Shown: positions 50,981-60,854, counted from the first letter of the stretch. The stretch: DNA of 64,000 bases from Athripsodes cinereus (GCA_947579605.1 OX388313.1:29763214-29827213), one strand, 5' to 3'. Numbers and translations are program-made. Notes: generated by a model from the sequence alone, not told the origin.

Positions 50981-51229
50981 GATGGCATAGAGCACAGATG
51001 TGGTAAGTGCAGTTTTTATCGAAAATGGTTATTATACGCATGCGAATCTATATCATCTGAAGTATGTTCCTTAAGAATATTATTGCGTAACTCTGTGTCA
51101 TTGATGAGATTTTTAACAAAAACTATACCTATGTGGTATGTACTAAATAGTATGGCATCTCAAACTTTTAACTTTGATTATCTCAAAACTATGAAAACTG
51201 CACTTACCACATCTGTGCGCTACGCCATC
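50981..51229. mobile_element. MITE with about 36-bp inverted ends, 249 bp
   Basis: The left end reads GATGGCATAGAGCACAGATG and continues TGGTAAGTGCAGTTTT. The right end (51195-51229) is its inverse with about two changes (AAAACTGCACTTACCACATC, then TGTGCGCTACGCCATC). No transposase frame is present. I could not settle the target duplication, so the superfamily is open. Confidence 0.8.
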
Positions 51230-51438
51230 GTTACAATAGTTACAAAGTCATATTTTTAGGTGAATATGAATGATTTTTTTGGATATTGTATTTAATAATA
51301 AATATTATCGTAATTGATAATTGTAAAATAAAAATAATAATAAATGTTATTTGATTTTTTATATTCATTTCTTTTTATTGTCACCAATATTCGGTTAGTT
51401 TTATTTGCAGTTTGACTAATACTTCAGACCCCCTAGAC

Positions 51439-51742
51439 CAGTGGTCGGCAAAGTGCGGCTCCGGAGCCGCATGTGGCTCTTTGGCCCCGTAAGTGCGGCT
51501 CTCTCGGCCTAGCCTAGAGTCAAATTAGTTAGAGAATGAAAAATTAGAAAATAAATTTTAAAAAATTCGTTACAATAAAAAATAATTTCACCATACAAAA
51601 TTCCTAATTTCCCTAAATTAGCGAAGGTCTAAAATTATAATAAAGGTTTACTAAATTAATAAACAGATTTGGCTCTCAATTTTTTTTTGATCAGTGTAAT
51701 GTACATATTTGGCTCTTTGGCGAATATGTTTGCCGATCACTG
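51439..51742. mobile_element. hAT-like MITE, 304 bp
   Basis: The ends are inverted (CAGTGGTCGGCAAA, and TTTGCCGATCACTG on the right) with a perfect 8-bp target duplication CCCTAGAC (51431-51438 and 51743-51750). The left subterminal part has GCGGCTCCGGAGCCGC and TGTGGCTCTTTGGC. A second TTTGGCTCTTTGGCGAA lies near the right end. It carries no transposase. Confidence 0.92.
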
Positions 51743-51869
51743 CCCTAGACAAACCGCACAAACGGCGATTGAGTACAAACGAATTTTCGACAATAACGCA
51801 TAATTACGCAGTACATGTAGGTAGGTTGTTGAAAAGTTCGTCAGTAGCAGATCGCCAAGTAAGGTTTGT

Positions 51870-52110
51870 CTAGGGCCCCAGATTTATTTGTACTTTGTGT
51901 TATATACTTACTTATGCATAACATTAAGGCAGGGGCTCTCACCACTTACCCTTGGATACTTCTTATGCAGCTATTCCTGTCTACTGCTGAACATAAGCTT
52001 CCGCTATGTCTCCAGGCGTTTCTGTACGTCCTGAGCTTTCTGCAACCAGTCACCAGCGATTCTTCTGTCGTCTGACCAACTTGTTGGAGGTCTTCCTCTA
52101 CTCCATTTGT
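51870..52110 (-). pseudogene. LINE C-terminal fragment
   Basis: On the minus strand frames read GRPPTSWSDD-like sequence, then IAGDWLQKAQDVQ, then ETWRKLMFSS. The nucleotide blocks CTACTGCTGAACATAAGCTT and GCAACCAGTCACCAGCGATT correspond to the C-terminal GDWxxxAQDRxxWRxLxEA region of a common insect non-LTR family. Frameshifts and a stop show that it is dead. Confidence 0.6.
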
Positions 52111-52287
52111 GTCATATATTGAGTTTTAAATGTTACTGGAAAATCTTTGATTTGGATCCTGCTTCTGACATATTTTACATTCACATTTCAAACTATTCTT
52201 TAGTGTCCACTATAATATCTAAACAAAATGCTATGAAAGAACATTGACGCAAGTATAATTTTTAGAAAAATCCAGGACGTTGGTGAC

Positions 52288-52764
52288 TCAAATTTCCACA
52301 AAGTTAAGAAAAATACCTTTTATGTTCCAAGGGTCAATTTTTTTGTAGTACATTTTTAATGTTTTTCCACCACGGGGAGATGTGCAAAGTGATTTTCTCT
52401 TGTTTTGATGCCCGCTGATGCAGGACTGCATGTGATGAGAATAACCCGAGGATGGCCAATTACAAGGCAATGTAATTATGTACTGCATTTTGGAGTGGCA
52501 AGGTCCTAAGTCCGGACCCAATAAATGAGCAAAAGTATTTATTTGAGGTGTGCAAAATAATAATACGAAATATAAATCTGAATAAAACTTATTTATAAAA
52601 TATGAAATTATCAAATAAAATAAAAATTTATTTTTATTGTTTTTTCGCGGACTCTGAGTTCGCGAAACCGGTCGTTCGTTAGTCTTACTCAACAGTAACA
52701 TAAATGAATAATAAAAAACATTTATTTTATTTGATAATTTTAAATGAAGTGTTACAAAGTTCAT
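52288..52764 (-). other. 158-codon open frame, unidentified
   Basis: An uninterrupted minus-strand frame starts MNFVTLHLKLSNKINVFYYS and ends NIKGIFLNFVEI. The middle has CHSKMQYIITLPCNWPSSGY and SCISGHQNKRKSLCTSPRGG. It is long for DNA this AT-rich, but I recognise no domain. It begins 40 bp after the OSGEPL1 stop on the same strand, so it probably lies in that gene's 3' flank. The two parts differ in composition: AT-rich at the N-terminus, GC-richer from 52520 down to 52330. A retroelement remnant joined to unique sequence is likely. Confidence 0.25.
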
Positions 52765-52803
52765 GCCGATACAATCAAATAAGAAAAATATGTTATAACT
52801 GCT

Positions 52804-54156
52804 TTATGATACAGCATTTTCCGATTTTTCTCTAAATATTTCATCATCAACTACATTGTTATCATTGTACACACTATTAGAATTAAACAGTTTATCTAAC
52901 TTCACCCACTTGCATTTGATCCGCCTCTCGGTTACATCTTGCAGCTTGTTTATGCCAAATTTACATTTTGGATCAACGTTTATGGATTCAATATCATTTA
53001 CAATTCCAATATTTTTTCTAAATCTTTCAACTCCATTCCAGGCAATCATGATTCCATTATCTGTGCATAATTTAGGCTTTGGTCTTACTATTTTGTATCC
53101 AAAGTGATCGCAAACAATACTGAGACCTTTGAATATAAAATTATTACAAGCTACTCCTCCGGAGACGACTAAAGTTCTTTTATTCTCTGGTATTAATTTT
53201 GTTAAATCGGCAAACTCAATAGCTCTTTGTGTTCTTTGACATAAGTGAACTGTGATAGCCTTTTGGAAACCGTAGCAAACATCGTGCACTTCAGGAATAA
53301 TTCCATCTCCCTGAATACAATGCTTCATTTCACATGTTAATATAAATTTACTGGTTAAGGATTTCATACCTGAAAAGCTAAAATTACAATCCCTAAATTC
53401 CATCATGCTCATTGGAATTGAAAAAAGATCTCGATATTTTGCCAAAGTCGCACCTAATTCTATGGCCTGACCCCCGGAGAGTTTAGAAAACATTGGAATA
53501 TTTTTCAATTTCAATCTTCTAGCAACTTTATCAAAAGCTTCTCCTGGTGAATCGTGGATGCTGTCTCCTAATAAATAAAATTCATCCACATCATTTGCCA
53601 CAGCCAACAGTGAATGTCCGCCAGATATGAGAAGTACCAGGAATGGGAAATCAATTTTGTTTTCCATTCTGGCCATCAAAGCGTGAGCTTCCATGTGGTG
53701 GATTGGTAATATAGGTTTTGAATGTTTCTTTGACAAATATTTAGCATACCTTAAACCGACATCTAAACTAAGTGGTAGCCCAGGTTTAGTGGTAACGGCT
53801 ATGCCATCAATATCATTAAAAGACACTCCAGCATTACTTACAGCTTGGTTAACGATAGGTTCTATATATTTCCGATGTAAATCCTGAGCCACTGGTGGTA
53901 TGATGCCCCCGTTTCTTAAGTGGGTTAAATGTTGTGAATTAATTGCATCTCCCAACAATACTCCATCACTGTTCACAATTGCACATCCAGTATCATCACA
54001 GGAACTTTCAATGCCCAAAATAATAGAAGGTTTATTTGTCGAATATGAATATTGTGATGTTTTCGAAAAATTGATTTTGAATTTCTTGCAATAAGTAGTC
54101 CTCAAAATAGTTTTTAACACATTTAATAAATACATTTTGTAACAATTTAACCTCAA
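52804..54156 (-). CDS. OSGEPL1: Mitochondrial tRNA N6-adenosine threonylcarbamoyltransferase (OSGEPL1/Qri7)
   Basis: This enzyme transfers the threonylcarbamoyl group from threonylcarbamoyl-adenylate to A37 of mitochondrial tRNAs that read ANN codons (t6A), which supports decoding fidelity. The product is 450 aa, somewhat longer than typical homologues (about 400-415), with a single uninterrupted exon. Residues 1-40 are basic and hydroxylated and lack acidic residues, as in a mitochondrial presequence. The Kae1/TsaD core starts at ILGIESSCDDTGCAIV (46-61). HMEAH (154-158) supplies the two metal-binding histidines. ISGGHS (177-182) and SPGEAFDKVAR (203-213) are substrate and nucleotide loops. 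SGGVACN (332-338) and CTDNGIMIAW (364-373), with the metal-ligand aspartate, close the active site. All key residues are present. A reversed AATAAA lies at about 52722. The C-terminal 40 residues are divergent. Confidence 0.95.
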   Translation of the reverse strand: MRLNCYKMYLLNVLKTILRTTYCKKFKINFSKTSQYSYSTNKPSIILGIESSCDDTGCAIVNSDGVLLGDAINSQHLTHLRNGGIIPPVAQDLHRKYIEPIVNQAVSNAGVSFNDIDGIAVTTKPGLPLSLDVGLRYAKYLSKKHSKPILPIHHMEAHALMARMENKIDFPFLVLLISGGHSLLAVANDVDEFYLLGDSIHDSPGEAFDKVARRLKLKNIPMFSKLSGGQAIELGATLAKYRDLFSIPMSMMEFRDCNFSFSGMKSLTSKFILTCEMKHCIQGDGIIPEVHDVCYGFQKAITVHLCQRTQRAIEFADLTKLIPENKRTLVVSGGVACNNFIFKGLSIVCDHFGYKIVRPKPKLCTDNGIMIAWNGVERFRKNIGIVNDIESINVDPKCKFGINKLQDVTERRIKCKWVKLDKLFNSNSVYNDNNVVDDEIFREKSENAVS

Positions 54157-54643
54157 ACCTAATTACTAGTCGACTTATTTCATCGACAGTAATATAGCTA
54201 GAATTAATATATATGCTAATTAACTTTAAATTGTATTAATGTAATCAATTTATTTAATTGCAAAACTCGAGCTCATTTTTATTTCGCTCAGAAATGTACT
54301 ACAGTAAACAATGCGACACTGACGTTTCTTGACGCTTTTAATACTGCCATCTGTACGTAAAATATGTAATCAAAATTAGCTGATACATTTCAATATAATA
54401 AAACTATTGTAATATTTCAAAAGATGACATTTAACCACTGAATAAATCTGAATTTACTTTTTATTTAAAATTCAATATTAGGCACATAACAAATCATATA
54501 AATATAATACCAGAACGGAGTATGAATAACTAATAATTATAATTATGGACGCTAGAAAAATCTGTTGATGAAATAAAGTATTTCAAGTGTCAAATATTAT
54601 TTTGATTTGTTTATATATAATATATTTGCCGCCTTTGCCGTAG
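54157..54643. other. Spacer between OSGEPL1 and tRNA-Asp
   Basis: The OSGEPL1 promoter must lie here, but I see no clear core element. No repeats are recognised. Confidence 0.4.
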
Positions 54644-54715
54644 TCCTCGGTAGTATAGTGGTCAGTATCCCCGCCTGTCACGCGGGAGACCGGGGTTCGA
54701 TTCCCCGCCGGGGAG
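54644..54715 (+). tRNA. tRNA-Asp (anticodon GTC)
   Basis: 72 nt folding as a full cloverleaf. The acceptor stem is TCCTCGG/CCGGGGA (one G-U pair). The anticodon stem is CCCGC/GCGGG with loop CTGTCAC, anticodon GTC at 54677-54679. The T stem is CGGGG/CCCCG with loop TTCGATT, and the discriminator base is G. Internal pol III boxes TAGTATAGTGG (A) and GGTTCGATTCC (B) are intact and there is no intron. It decodes GAC and GAU. The sequence looks functional, not SINE-derived. Confidence 0.97.
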
Positions 54716-54721
54716 GGTTGC

Positions 54722-54735
54722 TTTTTGTTTTTTTT
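54722..54735 (+). terminator. RNA polymerase III terminator of tRNA-Asp
   Basis: A T5 run (54722-54726) and a T8 run (54728-54735) begin 6 bp after the tRNA 3' end, which is the usual pol III stop. Confidence 0.85.
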
Positions 54736-57264
54736 ACATTATTGATATTCTAGAAATTATAAAGAGTTCATAAAATTGTTAAGACTTGTACAAAAGCTTT
54801 TGATATTATGTAAAGTTAATATAAGATCCATAGATAAATAATATATACCTCCATTCACGCTTGCTGGCATCGGGGGCTACATAATATTATAGTTAAGCTA
54901 TTTTATAGATTTTACAACGATACCATGCACACACCACCTTCCAACTTCATCGATCACAAATGACAAATTCCTTCTACCCTTTCTTAAAGATGTTGAGACA
55001 TCCTGCTGATTTTAATACTTCTGGAATTGAATCGTGTATAAAGGATGATATTATGTCTCGTTCTATTAATTAGTCTTTGGCTGTTCCATTCTGATTTTTT
55101 CCCTCTGTCTAGTTTGATATTTGTTTACCATCATAAATTCGTGAATAAAAGCTTTATTCATTCCCCTTTAAACTTTACTCTTCTACAGATGACTGCATTG
55201 TAACCAAACCAAAATTATGTAGAAGTTCTATGGAAACACAGATGAGTAATAACTCTTTTTATAATAAACAAGTTATTTTGATCTCTTTTTACAAAAGTGA
55301 ATTTTCATTGCAGTACTAGTATTTGGCTTCCGATCCTTGTCTGGATGCCATTGAATACAGGGTCCAAAGTAGAAAGTGACAGGTTTACGTTGAGCTATAA
55401 TATTGTGGGTCACGGGCCCCGGTTGCACCCCTCCCCGGGGTAGGGGGAGAGAGTGACTAGCCAGACGGGGAATGAACTGCGGTTCAACCGATACATTACT
55501 GCATTCTATAATAATTCTATTATAGTTACATATTATGTACATACTCGTTATTTTATATAGCAATAACTTAATGTTTGCCCAATAAACAGAAGTATTCGTA
55601 ATACTGCGTTTTCTATATTATATTATAATTTACAGAGTTGTGCGAATATGAAGTCAAACTTCATTTCGCTTATGAAATTTACATCTATATTATCGCGATA
55701 TCTTCCATAAGTAAGGAAGCCAACAAATAAATTACACGTAAAAATACAAGCTGTCCTCTCCGTGTCATAATATTTATCTAGACAAAAAAGGAGGTTATTG
55801 TTTTTCGGTTTTCAGTCCCAATAATATTCACCAACGGTTTATCTTTGGATAAATGGAAGTCCCCACACTTATGCGGTATCCGGGTGGATGGTGATGGATC
55901 TCGTTCAATGATGATAACGCTTAAGTTTTTTGTAAATACAACATAATACAATACAACAAAATACAATACAATACAGTATATTTCTATCGTAATGACTCAA
56001 ATATAATTCCAATAATAAATAATGTCATCAATTTATTTGGTCAAAAACCCGCCCCCCCATAATCACAAGTATGAAATGTTGTTTTTTAATACATTTTTGA
56101 TTTTTTGTAGATATAATATGTGTATGCAGCCGAAAAGAAATAAAAACAAAAACATATTTTCCCGTAGTACCAAGTATCGCAAGTAGGTACTCTAGTAGAT
56201 ATATAGTACAGTGTACAGTCTAGTCTGGTGAGGATGTTATTCAGAGGTTAGTGACTGCCAGCAGAGCCAGCCAGTGAGCAGAGTATATACCCTACATTAG
56301 GGCACCAGCATCCGGGGGGAAGACGGAGTATGAAGTAGTATGAAGAGGAAAGGACTATATAATATACAGTCTGGAAGATGTACTTTATACTGCCACTCAC
56401 AAAGAATATAATATGCATAGTTAGAATTGTCTAACTGAACGTGTTCCAAGTTAGCCCTGAATAAATTAAAAAACCTTTTGTACAATATATGTAAAAATTA
56501 ATAAGTTTTGCATGTAGGTACATATTTTTTATTTATTTATAATAATACATACGGCTTACGCCTCTAATACATAGTTACAAACAATAATTGCACAACACCA
56601 CCATCGTATCAAATTAAAACTCAAAACAAAAATAAAATATACTGCATCACTTCAAATTATAAAAATAAAATGATGAATTATATAAAAAATAATGATAGTT
56701 TGTTAATTGTATATTGTTTATTATTTTTATTCGCAGCACGCCTCGATACAGGGTAACCTATGTAGTGAGGCTGCTGCAACTTAATTGTAGCCATGTTAAG
56801 AAAAAATGTAGGTATGTTAATATTTTGTATTTATGCGCAATAAAAATATTTCTATTCTATTTCTTTTCTATTTTTATGTAAAAAAAATTGATTACACTAT
56901 ACACTTATTCAATATTTTCATGAAAAATAATTTTTTTTTCAAAATGAATATTGATAAATTTAGATAAAAAATAAATAAACCCCAAATTTCAATATGAAAA
57001 TTACTAGACTCGGAGGCCTCTGCGGTAGACACCCATTAGATTCTAATAAACTTACTGTCCCCATTCCGTGTTGTTACAAAGAATTTGATCTTTCACTCTT
57101 TTCCGTATGTTTTTGAATGTCCTGTGTTCGAAAACGGCAAGTGTTCGAAAAATTTTACATCTTAAATTCAGTTAGGAGGTTTTAATAAAGGTCAAGGGAC
57201 GTTGCTTCCCTTGTATCACTAACGACGTAACGACTATAATAGTTATATTGCCACCCATCTTGAA
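54736..57264. other. Mixed stretch with a GC-rich unidentified patch and repeat ends
   Basis: A patch at 55320-55500 is GC-rich and open on the minus strand (VEPQFIPRLASHSLPLPRGG, then QRKPVTFYFGPCIQWHPDKD). I do not recognise the product. A family B fragment (TCCATAAGTAAGGAAGCCAA, then CAAGCTGTCCTCTCCGTG) lies at about 55704-55765. A LINE 3' end is at 56718. No host gene is seen. Confidence 0.45.
56718..56880 (+). repeat. Non-LTR retrotransposon 3' UTR
   Basis: GCACGCCTCGATACAGGGTA and ATGTAGTGAGGCTGCTGCAA are followed by GCAATAAAAATATTTCTATT with a (TTCTA)n-like tail. An AATAAA signal followed by a pentamer tail is typical of a Jockey-like 3' end. Confidence 0.5.
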
Positions 57265-57278
57265 TGTCTTAAGTTTTT

Positions 57279-57747
57279 TTAAGATGAAACACGATGTATA
57301 GTTATTCCACTAAAGTAAAGTTTTTACTTTTGCCTGACGATAAGAGCGGAAGCTCTTGAAAGCCGGCTCGCAAAAATAAATAAAGTCAATAGTGGAATAA
57401 CTACTTATATCTACTACTACTACTATACCATCACGGCATATCCCACAAGTGGGGTAGCCAGCAGATCAGCTGCATGTAAGAAACATGCAAACTGTCCTCT
57501 TCGTGCCAATATAAAATCAAGACATTCAGGATGGGTGGCAAACCTCATCGCTGAATTTAAGATGTAAAATGTCTTAATTTTTTCGAACACCTGCCTTTTA
57601 CAGGACACTCGAAAACTTACGCAGAAGAGTGGGAGACCAATTCTTTACCGGGTGCTCCACGGGATACTACTTATATATCGTGTTTAATTATAAAAAATAT
57701 TAATATATGAACTTCCACCAAGAACCGTCGGCTGATAAATTAAACTT
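57279..57747 (+). mobile_element. Fold-back retroelement with hammerhead-like core, 14-bp target duplication
   Basis: It is flanked by TGTCTTAAGTTTTT (57265-57278 and 57748-57761). Inverted GTTATTCCACT (57301) and AGTGGAATAAC (57391) enclose the core CTGACGA (57334-57340), T, AAGAGC-GGAA-GCTCTT, GAAA (57358-57361), then GCCGGCTCGC. The 3' end carries CTTCCACCAAGAACCGTCGG (57713-57732), the shared family motif. A family B unit is nested inside at 57411-57665. Without it the element is about 200 bp. Confidence 0.75.
57411..57665 (-). repeat. Repeat family B reference copy, 255 bp, nested
   Basis: It is inserted in the fold-back element with an 11-bp target duplication ACTACTTATAT (57400-57410 and 57666-57676). 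On the minus strand it starts ATCCCGTGGAGCACCCGG, has CACCCATCCTGAATGTCTTG and CTGGCTACCCCACTTGTGGG, and ends GATATGCCGTGATGGTATAG with a (TAG)n tail. About 15 other copies or fragments occur in the window. It behaves as a retroelement (microsatellite tail, variable-length target duplication, 5' truncation). No open frame is convincing, so it may be a SINE or the 3' end of an RTE-type LINE. Confidence 0.85.
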
Positions 57748-57761
57748 TGTCTTAAGTTTTT

Positions 57762-57841
57762 ATTAGGACGGAGAGGACAGCTAGTCTGCTGGCTACCCCA
57801 CTTTTGAGATATGCCGTGATGGTATAGTAGTAGTAGTAGCT
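57762..57841 (+). repeat. Repeat family B 3'-end fragment with (TAG)n tail
   Basis: GGACGGAGAGGACAGCTAGT, CTGCTGGCTACCCCACTTTT, then ATGCCGTGATGGTATAGTAG with further TAG units. It lies in opposite orientation to the nested copy at 57411. Confidence 0.7.
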
Positions 57842-58004
57842 AGTCATTTGATTTTTTTGAGGAATTTAATTTTGTGAGTGAGGTATTACTTAGACTAGTA
57901 TAACATTGGGATTATTCCAACATAGTGGTTATTCCATGTTTTGTGAGAATATTTCAGAGTTTGGAGAATGTAGGTACTGGTACTCTTTACGCTATGCGCT
58001 TTTT

Positions 58005-58022
58005 CTCTCTCTCTCTCTCTCT
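58005..58022. repeat. (CT)9 microsatellite
   Basis: Nine uninterrupted CT units follow a short T run. Two overlapping short frames across it are artefacts. Confidence 0.9.
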
Positions 58023-58165
58023 ATGTCTCCCTATGACCTTCCTGCAACCTTCTATGTACATATCAGGGATATTATCTCCTGCTGCATGCTATGTGTATAT
58101 TGTACTCTTCGTATGACCTCATGCAACCCCTCATTGTAAGTAAGTATAGTAGTATTACTTACCAG

Positions 58166-58295
58166 CACAACGCATTCCACAAGTGCGGTAGCCAGAGGGT
58201 TAACTGCAAATAATAAATATGCAGATCTGTGCCAATAAAAAATAAGTCATTCATGATGGGTGGCATGCCTCACAGCTGCTGCATTGTAGATCTTT
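58166..58295 (-). repeat. Repeat family B copy
   Basis: CACAACGCATTCCACAAGTG, CGGTAGCCAGAGGGTTAACTG and TCATTCATGATGGGTGGCAT, in order. Confidence 0.6.
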
Positions 58296-58546
58296 GTAGT
58301 GTATGGACTTTGTACCCTGCACCTTTTGAATTGAACCTTGTACTTCTTGACAAGTTAAGCAAGTAACATTGATTGAGTAGCAATACTCTATTTATCTATA
58401 TAGGCTAGCTTCCTATGTGGAACGGGGCTCATTATAGTTGCGACCTTGGTTTGCACTGGTACGCTGCGTGATTGACTGTTTGTGTTCGAAATTGTAATTA
58501 GGACAATAATATAGTGAATATATTATTTATTTCAAATAAAAAGTAT

Positions 58547-58686
58547 CTTTTATTTATTTATTTCTTTATTCATTCTTTACTGTACATTGATTAAAAACAA
58601 TTACATAAAAGGTATACATTCAAATTAAATACAATCAATATACAGAGGGCGAGTTTATCGCAAAGGCGCGATCTCTTCCAACTAAT
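58547..58686 (-). repeat. Repeat family A copy, inverted
   Basis: TTTATTTATTTATTTCTTTA, CATTCTTTACTGTACATTGA, then AGAGGGCGAGTTTATCGCAA and GCGCGATCTCTTCCAACTAA. It is the reverse complement of 4425-4556 and well preserved. Confidence 0.7.
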
Positions 58687-58946
58687 CCAAAAGTATCAAC
58701 TTAAAAAAACATTTGAGAAAAAAAAGCAAAAATCTAAGGCAATTTGGAAAAAAAAGAATTAATGAAAAGAACCGCGTAAATGCGTAAATTAGGTCACCTC
58801 TTCCTACGTCATTTCTAATGCTCTTGTAATAGGAACGGTATATTTATTTATATCGTCCTTAGGTCCTTATATTGCGGACACTTAGACTCGTCAAATGTAG
58901 AAAATAATAACCAATGAATATTACAAACATTATATTATATCATATA

Positions 58947-59447
58947 CAGTGGTGCCTCACACAACGAACTTAATTCGTTCCAGGAGCAAGTTTGTTATGC
59001 GAAAAGTTCGTTATGTGAAACGCGTTTTCCCATAATAATACATGTTAAAAAAAATAATTCGTTCTGTAGCATAAAATATGCTAAGATGACATAAAAAAAG
59101 ATAATTTTTTTGTTATTATTTTTATTTAGATACATCTAACAAAAACATATTTTTTTTTTAATTTTAAGACAGACTAAGTAGAGTCTACAGAATTTTGCAC
59201 ATCTTCATCCATTTTCTGCTTTTTGGCCGATGGTTTCATGAAAAACCTGTCCAAAGTCGTTTGTTTTTCTCTTTTCTCCAACATCGTAAGTTGAGCGCAG
59301 TGACTAACGACTGCCTGCAGTGCCTGCGCGGGAGTATGCAATACATCGGCAGCGATCGTGGAAGCTCGGGCGACTTCGTTGTGTGAAGCGAAGTTCGTTG
59401 TGTGCAGCGTTCGCTGTGTGAGGCGTTCTTTATGCGAGGCACCACTG
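58947..59447 (-). mobile_element. Pogo/Tigger-like DNA transposon derivative, 501 bp
   Basis: The ends are inverted (CAGTGGTGCCTC at 58947-58958, GAGGCACCACTG at 59436-59447), each flanked by TA (58945-58946 and 59448-59449). Subterminal repeats of AACGAACTT and TTCGTT/TTATGCGA motifs follow. The minus-strand interior keeps the last part of a transposase (59174-59377). The superfamily is inferred from the TA target, the CAGTGGTxCC end and the QTTLDRFF motif. The copy is internally deleted. Confidence 0.8.
59174..59377 (-). pseudogene. Pogo/Tigger transposase C-terminal remnant
   Basis: The minus-strand frame reads EVARASTIAADVLHTPAQAL, then SHCAQLTMLEKREKQTTLDR, then FFMKPSAKKQKMDEDVQNSV and a stop after DST. 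KQTTLDRFF followed by a basic stretch and an acidic end is typical of the C-terminus of Tigger/Jerky/pogo transposases. The DNA-binding (CENP-B-like HTH) and DDE domains are gone. The frame is still clean, which argues for a fairly young internal deletion. Confidence 0.65.
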
Positions 59448-59594
59448 TATTGTGAAAGAGGGAGGTTAAGGCCATTGGGAACCTCGCAGACAAGGTACTC
59501 TCTTAAGTCAACTTTAGGACAAGCTCAGTAAAACATAATATACAACCAGAACTATAACTAAGTATATTCAGTTGTTTAAATTTCTAAATTTGAC

Positions 59595-59723
59595 ACCTAT
59601 ATGGACCAACTGAAAAAGGACATGAACTGTGGCATATACGTAGAACTAAAGAGACTAGCTGAAAATGGGGAGGAATAGAGAAGAAAATCTAAACTCGTTG
59701 CAGACCAATCCAATGAATTGTAA
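59595..59723 (+). pseudogene. LINE C-terminal fragment
   Basis: The frame reads YMDQLKKDMNCGIYVELKRL, AENGEE, an in-frame TAG, then RRKSKLVADQSNEL and TAA. A WMDQLKxDM ... AxDRxEWRRKS layout is the usual tail of a lepidopteran LINE reverse transcriptase. The TAG replaces the conserved tryptophan position, so the copy is dead. Confidence 0.55.
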
Positions 59724-59960
59724 CTCACTATACTTATATAAATTTATTTACAAAATATATACCTAGTATTAAATAGATATGTTTCGATATAAATTAAATA
59801 TTATGACATAAATAAACATTTTTTATTCCTCCTATTTCAAAATTTAGTAGTGAAATGTCACAACATAAATTATTATAACTTATTATATTATCCTAATACC
59901 GAGAAAACGCTGTTAAATTTTCTGTGTTACGTTTCCAGGAATTCTCCCTAATTCCAGCCT

Positions 59961-60854
59961 ACAGTTGTGGGATGTAATGAGAGAATTTTCCAAGAATACA
60001 CAAAATTATTATATTATAACATGTAAGTTCGTTTATGATTTTACACTAGTGATTGAAACCGGGAATAAATCTTGTCTTGATCATAACTTTCGCGGTAACT
60101 GAGGAAAGCCGTTTTCAACATTAATTTATGAACGGTGCACTTCGACCAATTGTCAGCAATGGCAATGTGTCGAACATGGCTAAAATGGTGGTGTACGATA
60201 CCATTCTGGTACCATCACTTATGAATGCAATCGAGACATGGACGTGGTTGAAGTAGGACGAAAGTGGAATAAATGCTGTGGAGATGCGATCGTTGAGAAG
60301 GATGGTTAGTAAAACGTTGCGTGATAGAGTGAAGAATGAGGATATTAGAAGAATAAGCGGATGCAAGAAGAGTATTGTGGACAGAATACGCGTGAATAAG
60401 CTACGGTACAGTTGTGGGATGTAATGAGAGAATTTTCCAAGAATACACAAAATTATTATATTATAACATGTAAGTTCGTTTATGATTTTACACTAGTGAT
60501 TGAAACCGGGAATAAATCTTGTCTTGATCATAACTTTCGCGGTAACTGAGGAAAGCCGTTTTCAACATTAATTTATGAACGGTGCACTTCGACCAATTGT
60601 CAGCAATGGCAATGTGTCGAACATGGCTAAAATGGTGGTGTACGATACCATTCTGGTACCATCACTTATGAATGCAATCGAGACATGGACGTGGTTGAAG
60701 TAGGACGAAAGTGGAATAAATGCTGTGGAGATGCGATCGTTGAGAAGGATGGTTAGTAAAACGTTGCGTGATAGAGTGAAGAATGAGGATATTAGAAGAA
60801 TAAGCGGATGCAAGAAGAGTATTGTGGACAGAATACGCGTGAATAAGCTACGGT
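59961..60854. repeat. 447-bp tandem duplication, two copies
   Basis: Unit 1 is 59961-60407 and unit 2 is 60408-60854. Both start ACAGTTGTGGGATGTAATGA and end AATAAGCTACGGT, and by eye they are identical throughout. The duplicated segment is RTE-like LINE sequence. It is either a very recent duplication or an assembly artefact. Confidence 0.92.

Noticed and set aside
52804..54715. OSGEPL1 and tRNA-Asp as a functional enzyme-substrate pair
   Set aside because: OSGEPL1 modifies mitochondrial tRNAs that read ANN codons. This tRNA is nuclear and reads GAY codons, so adjacency is probably chance.
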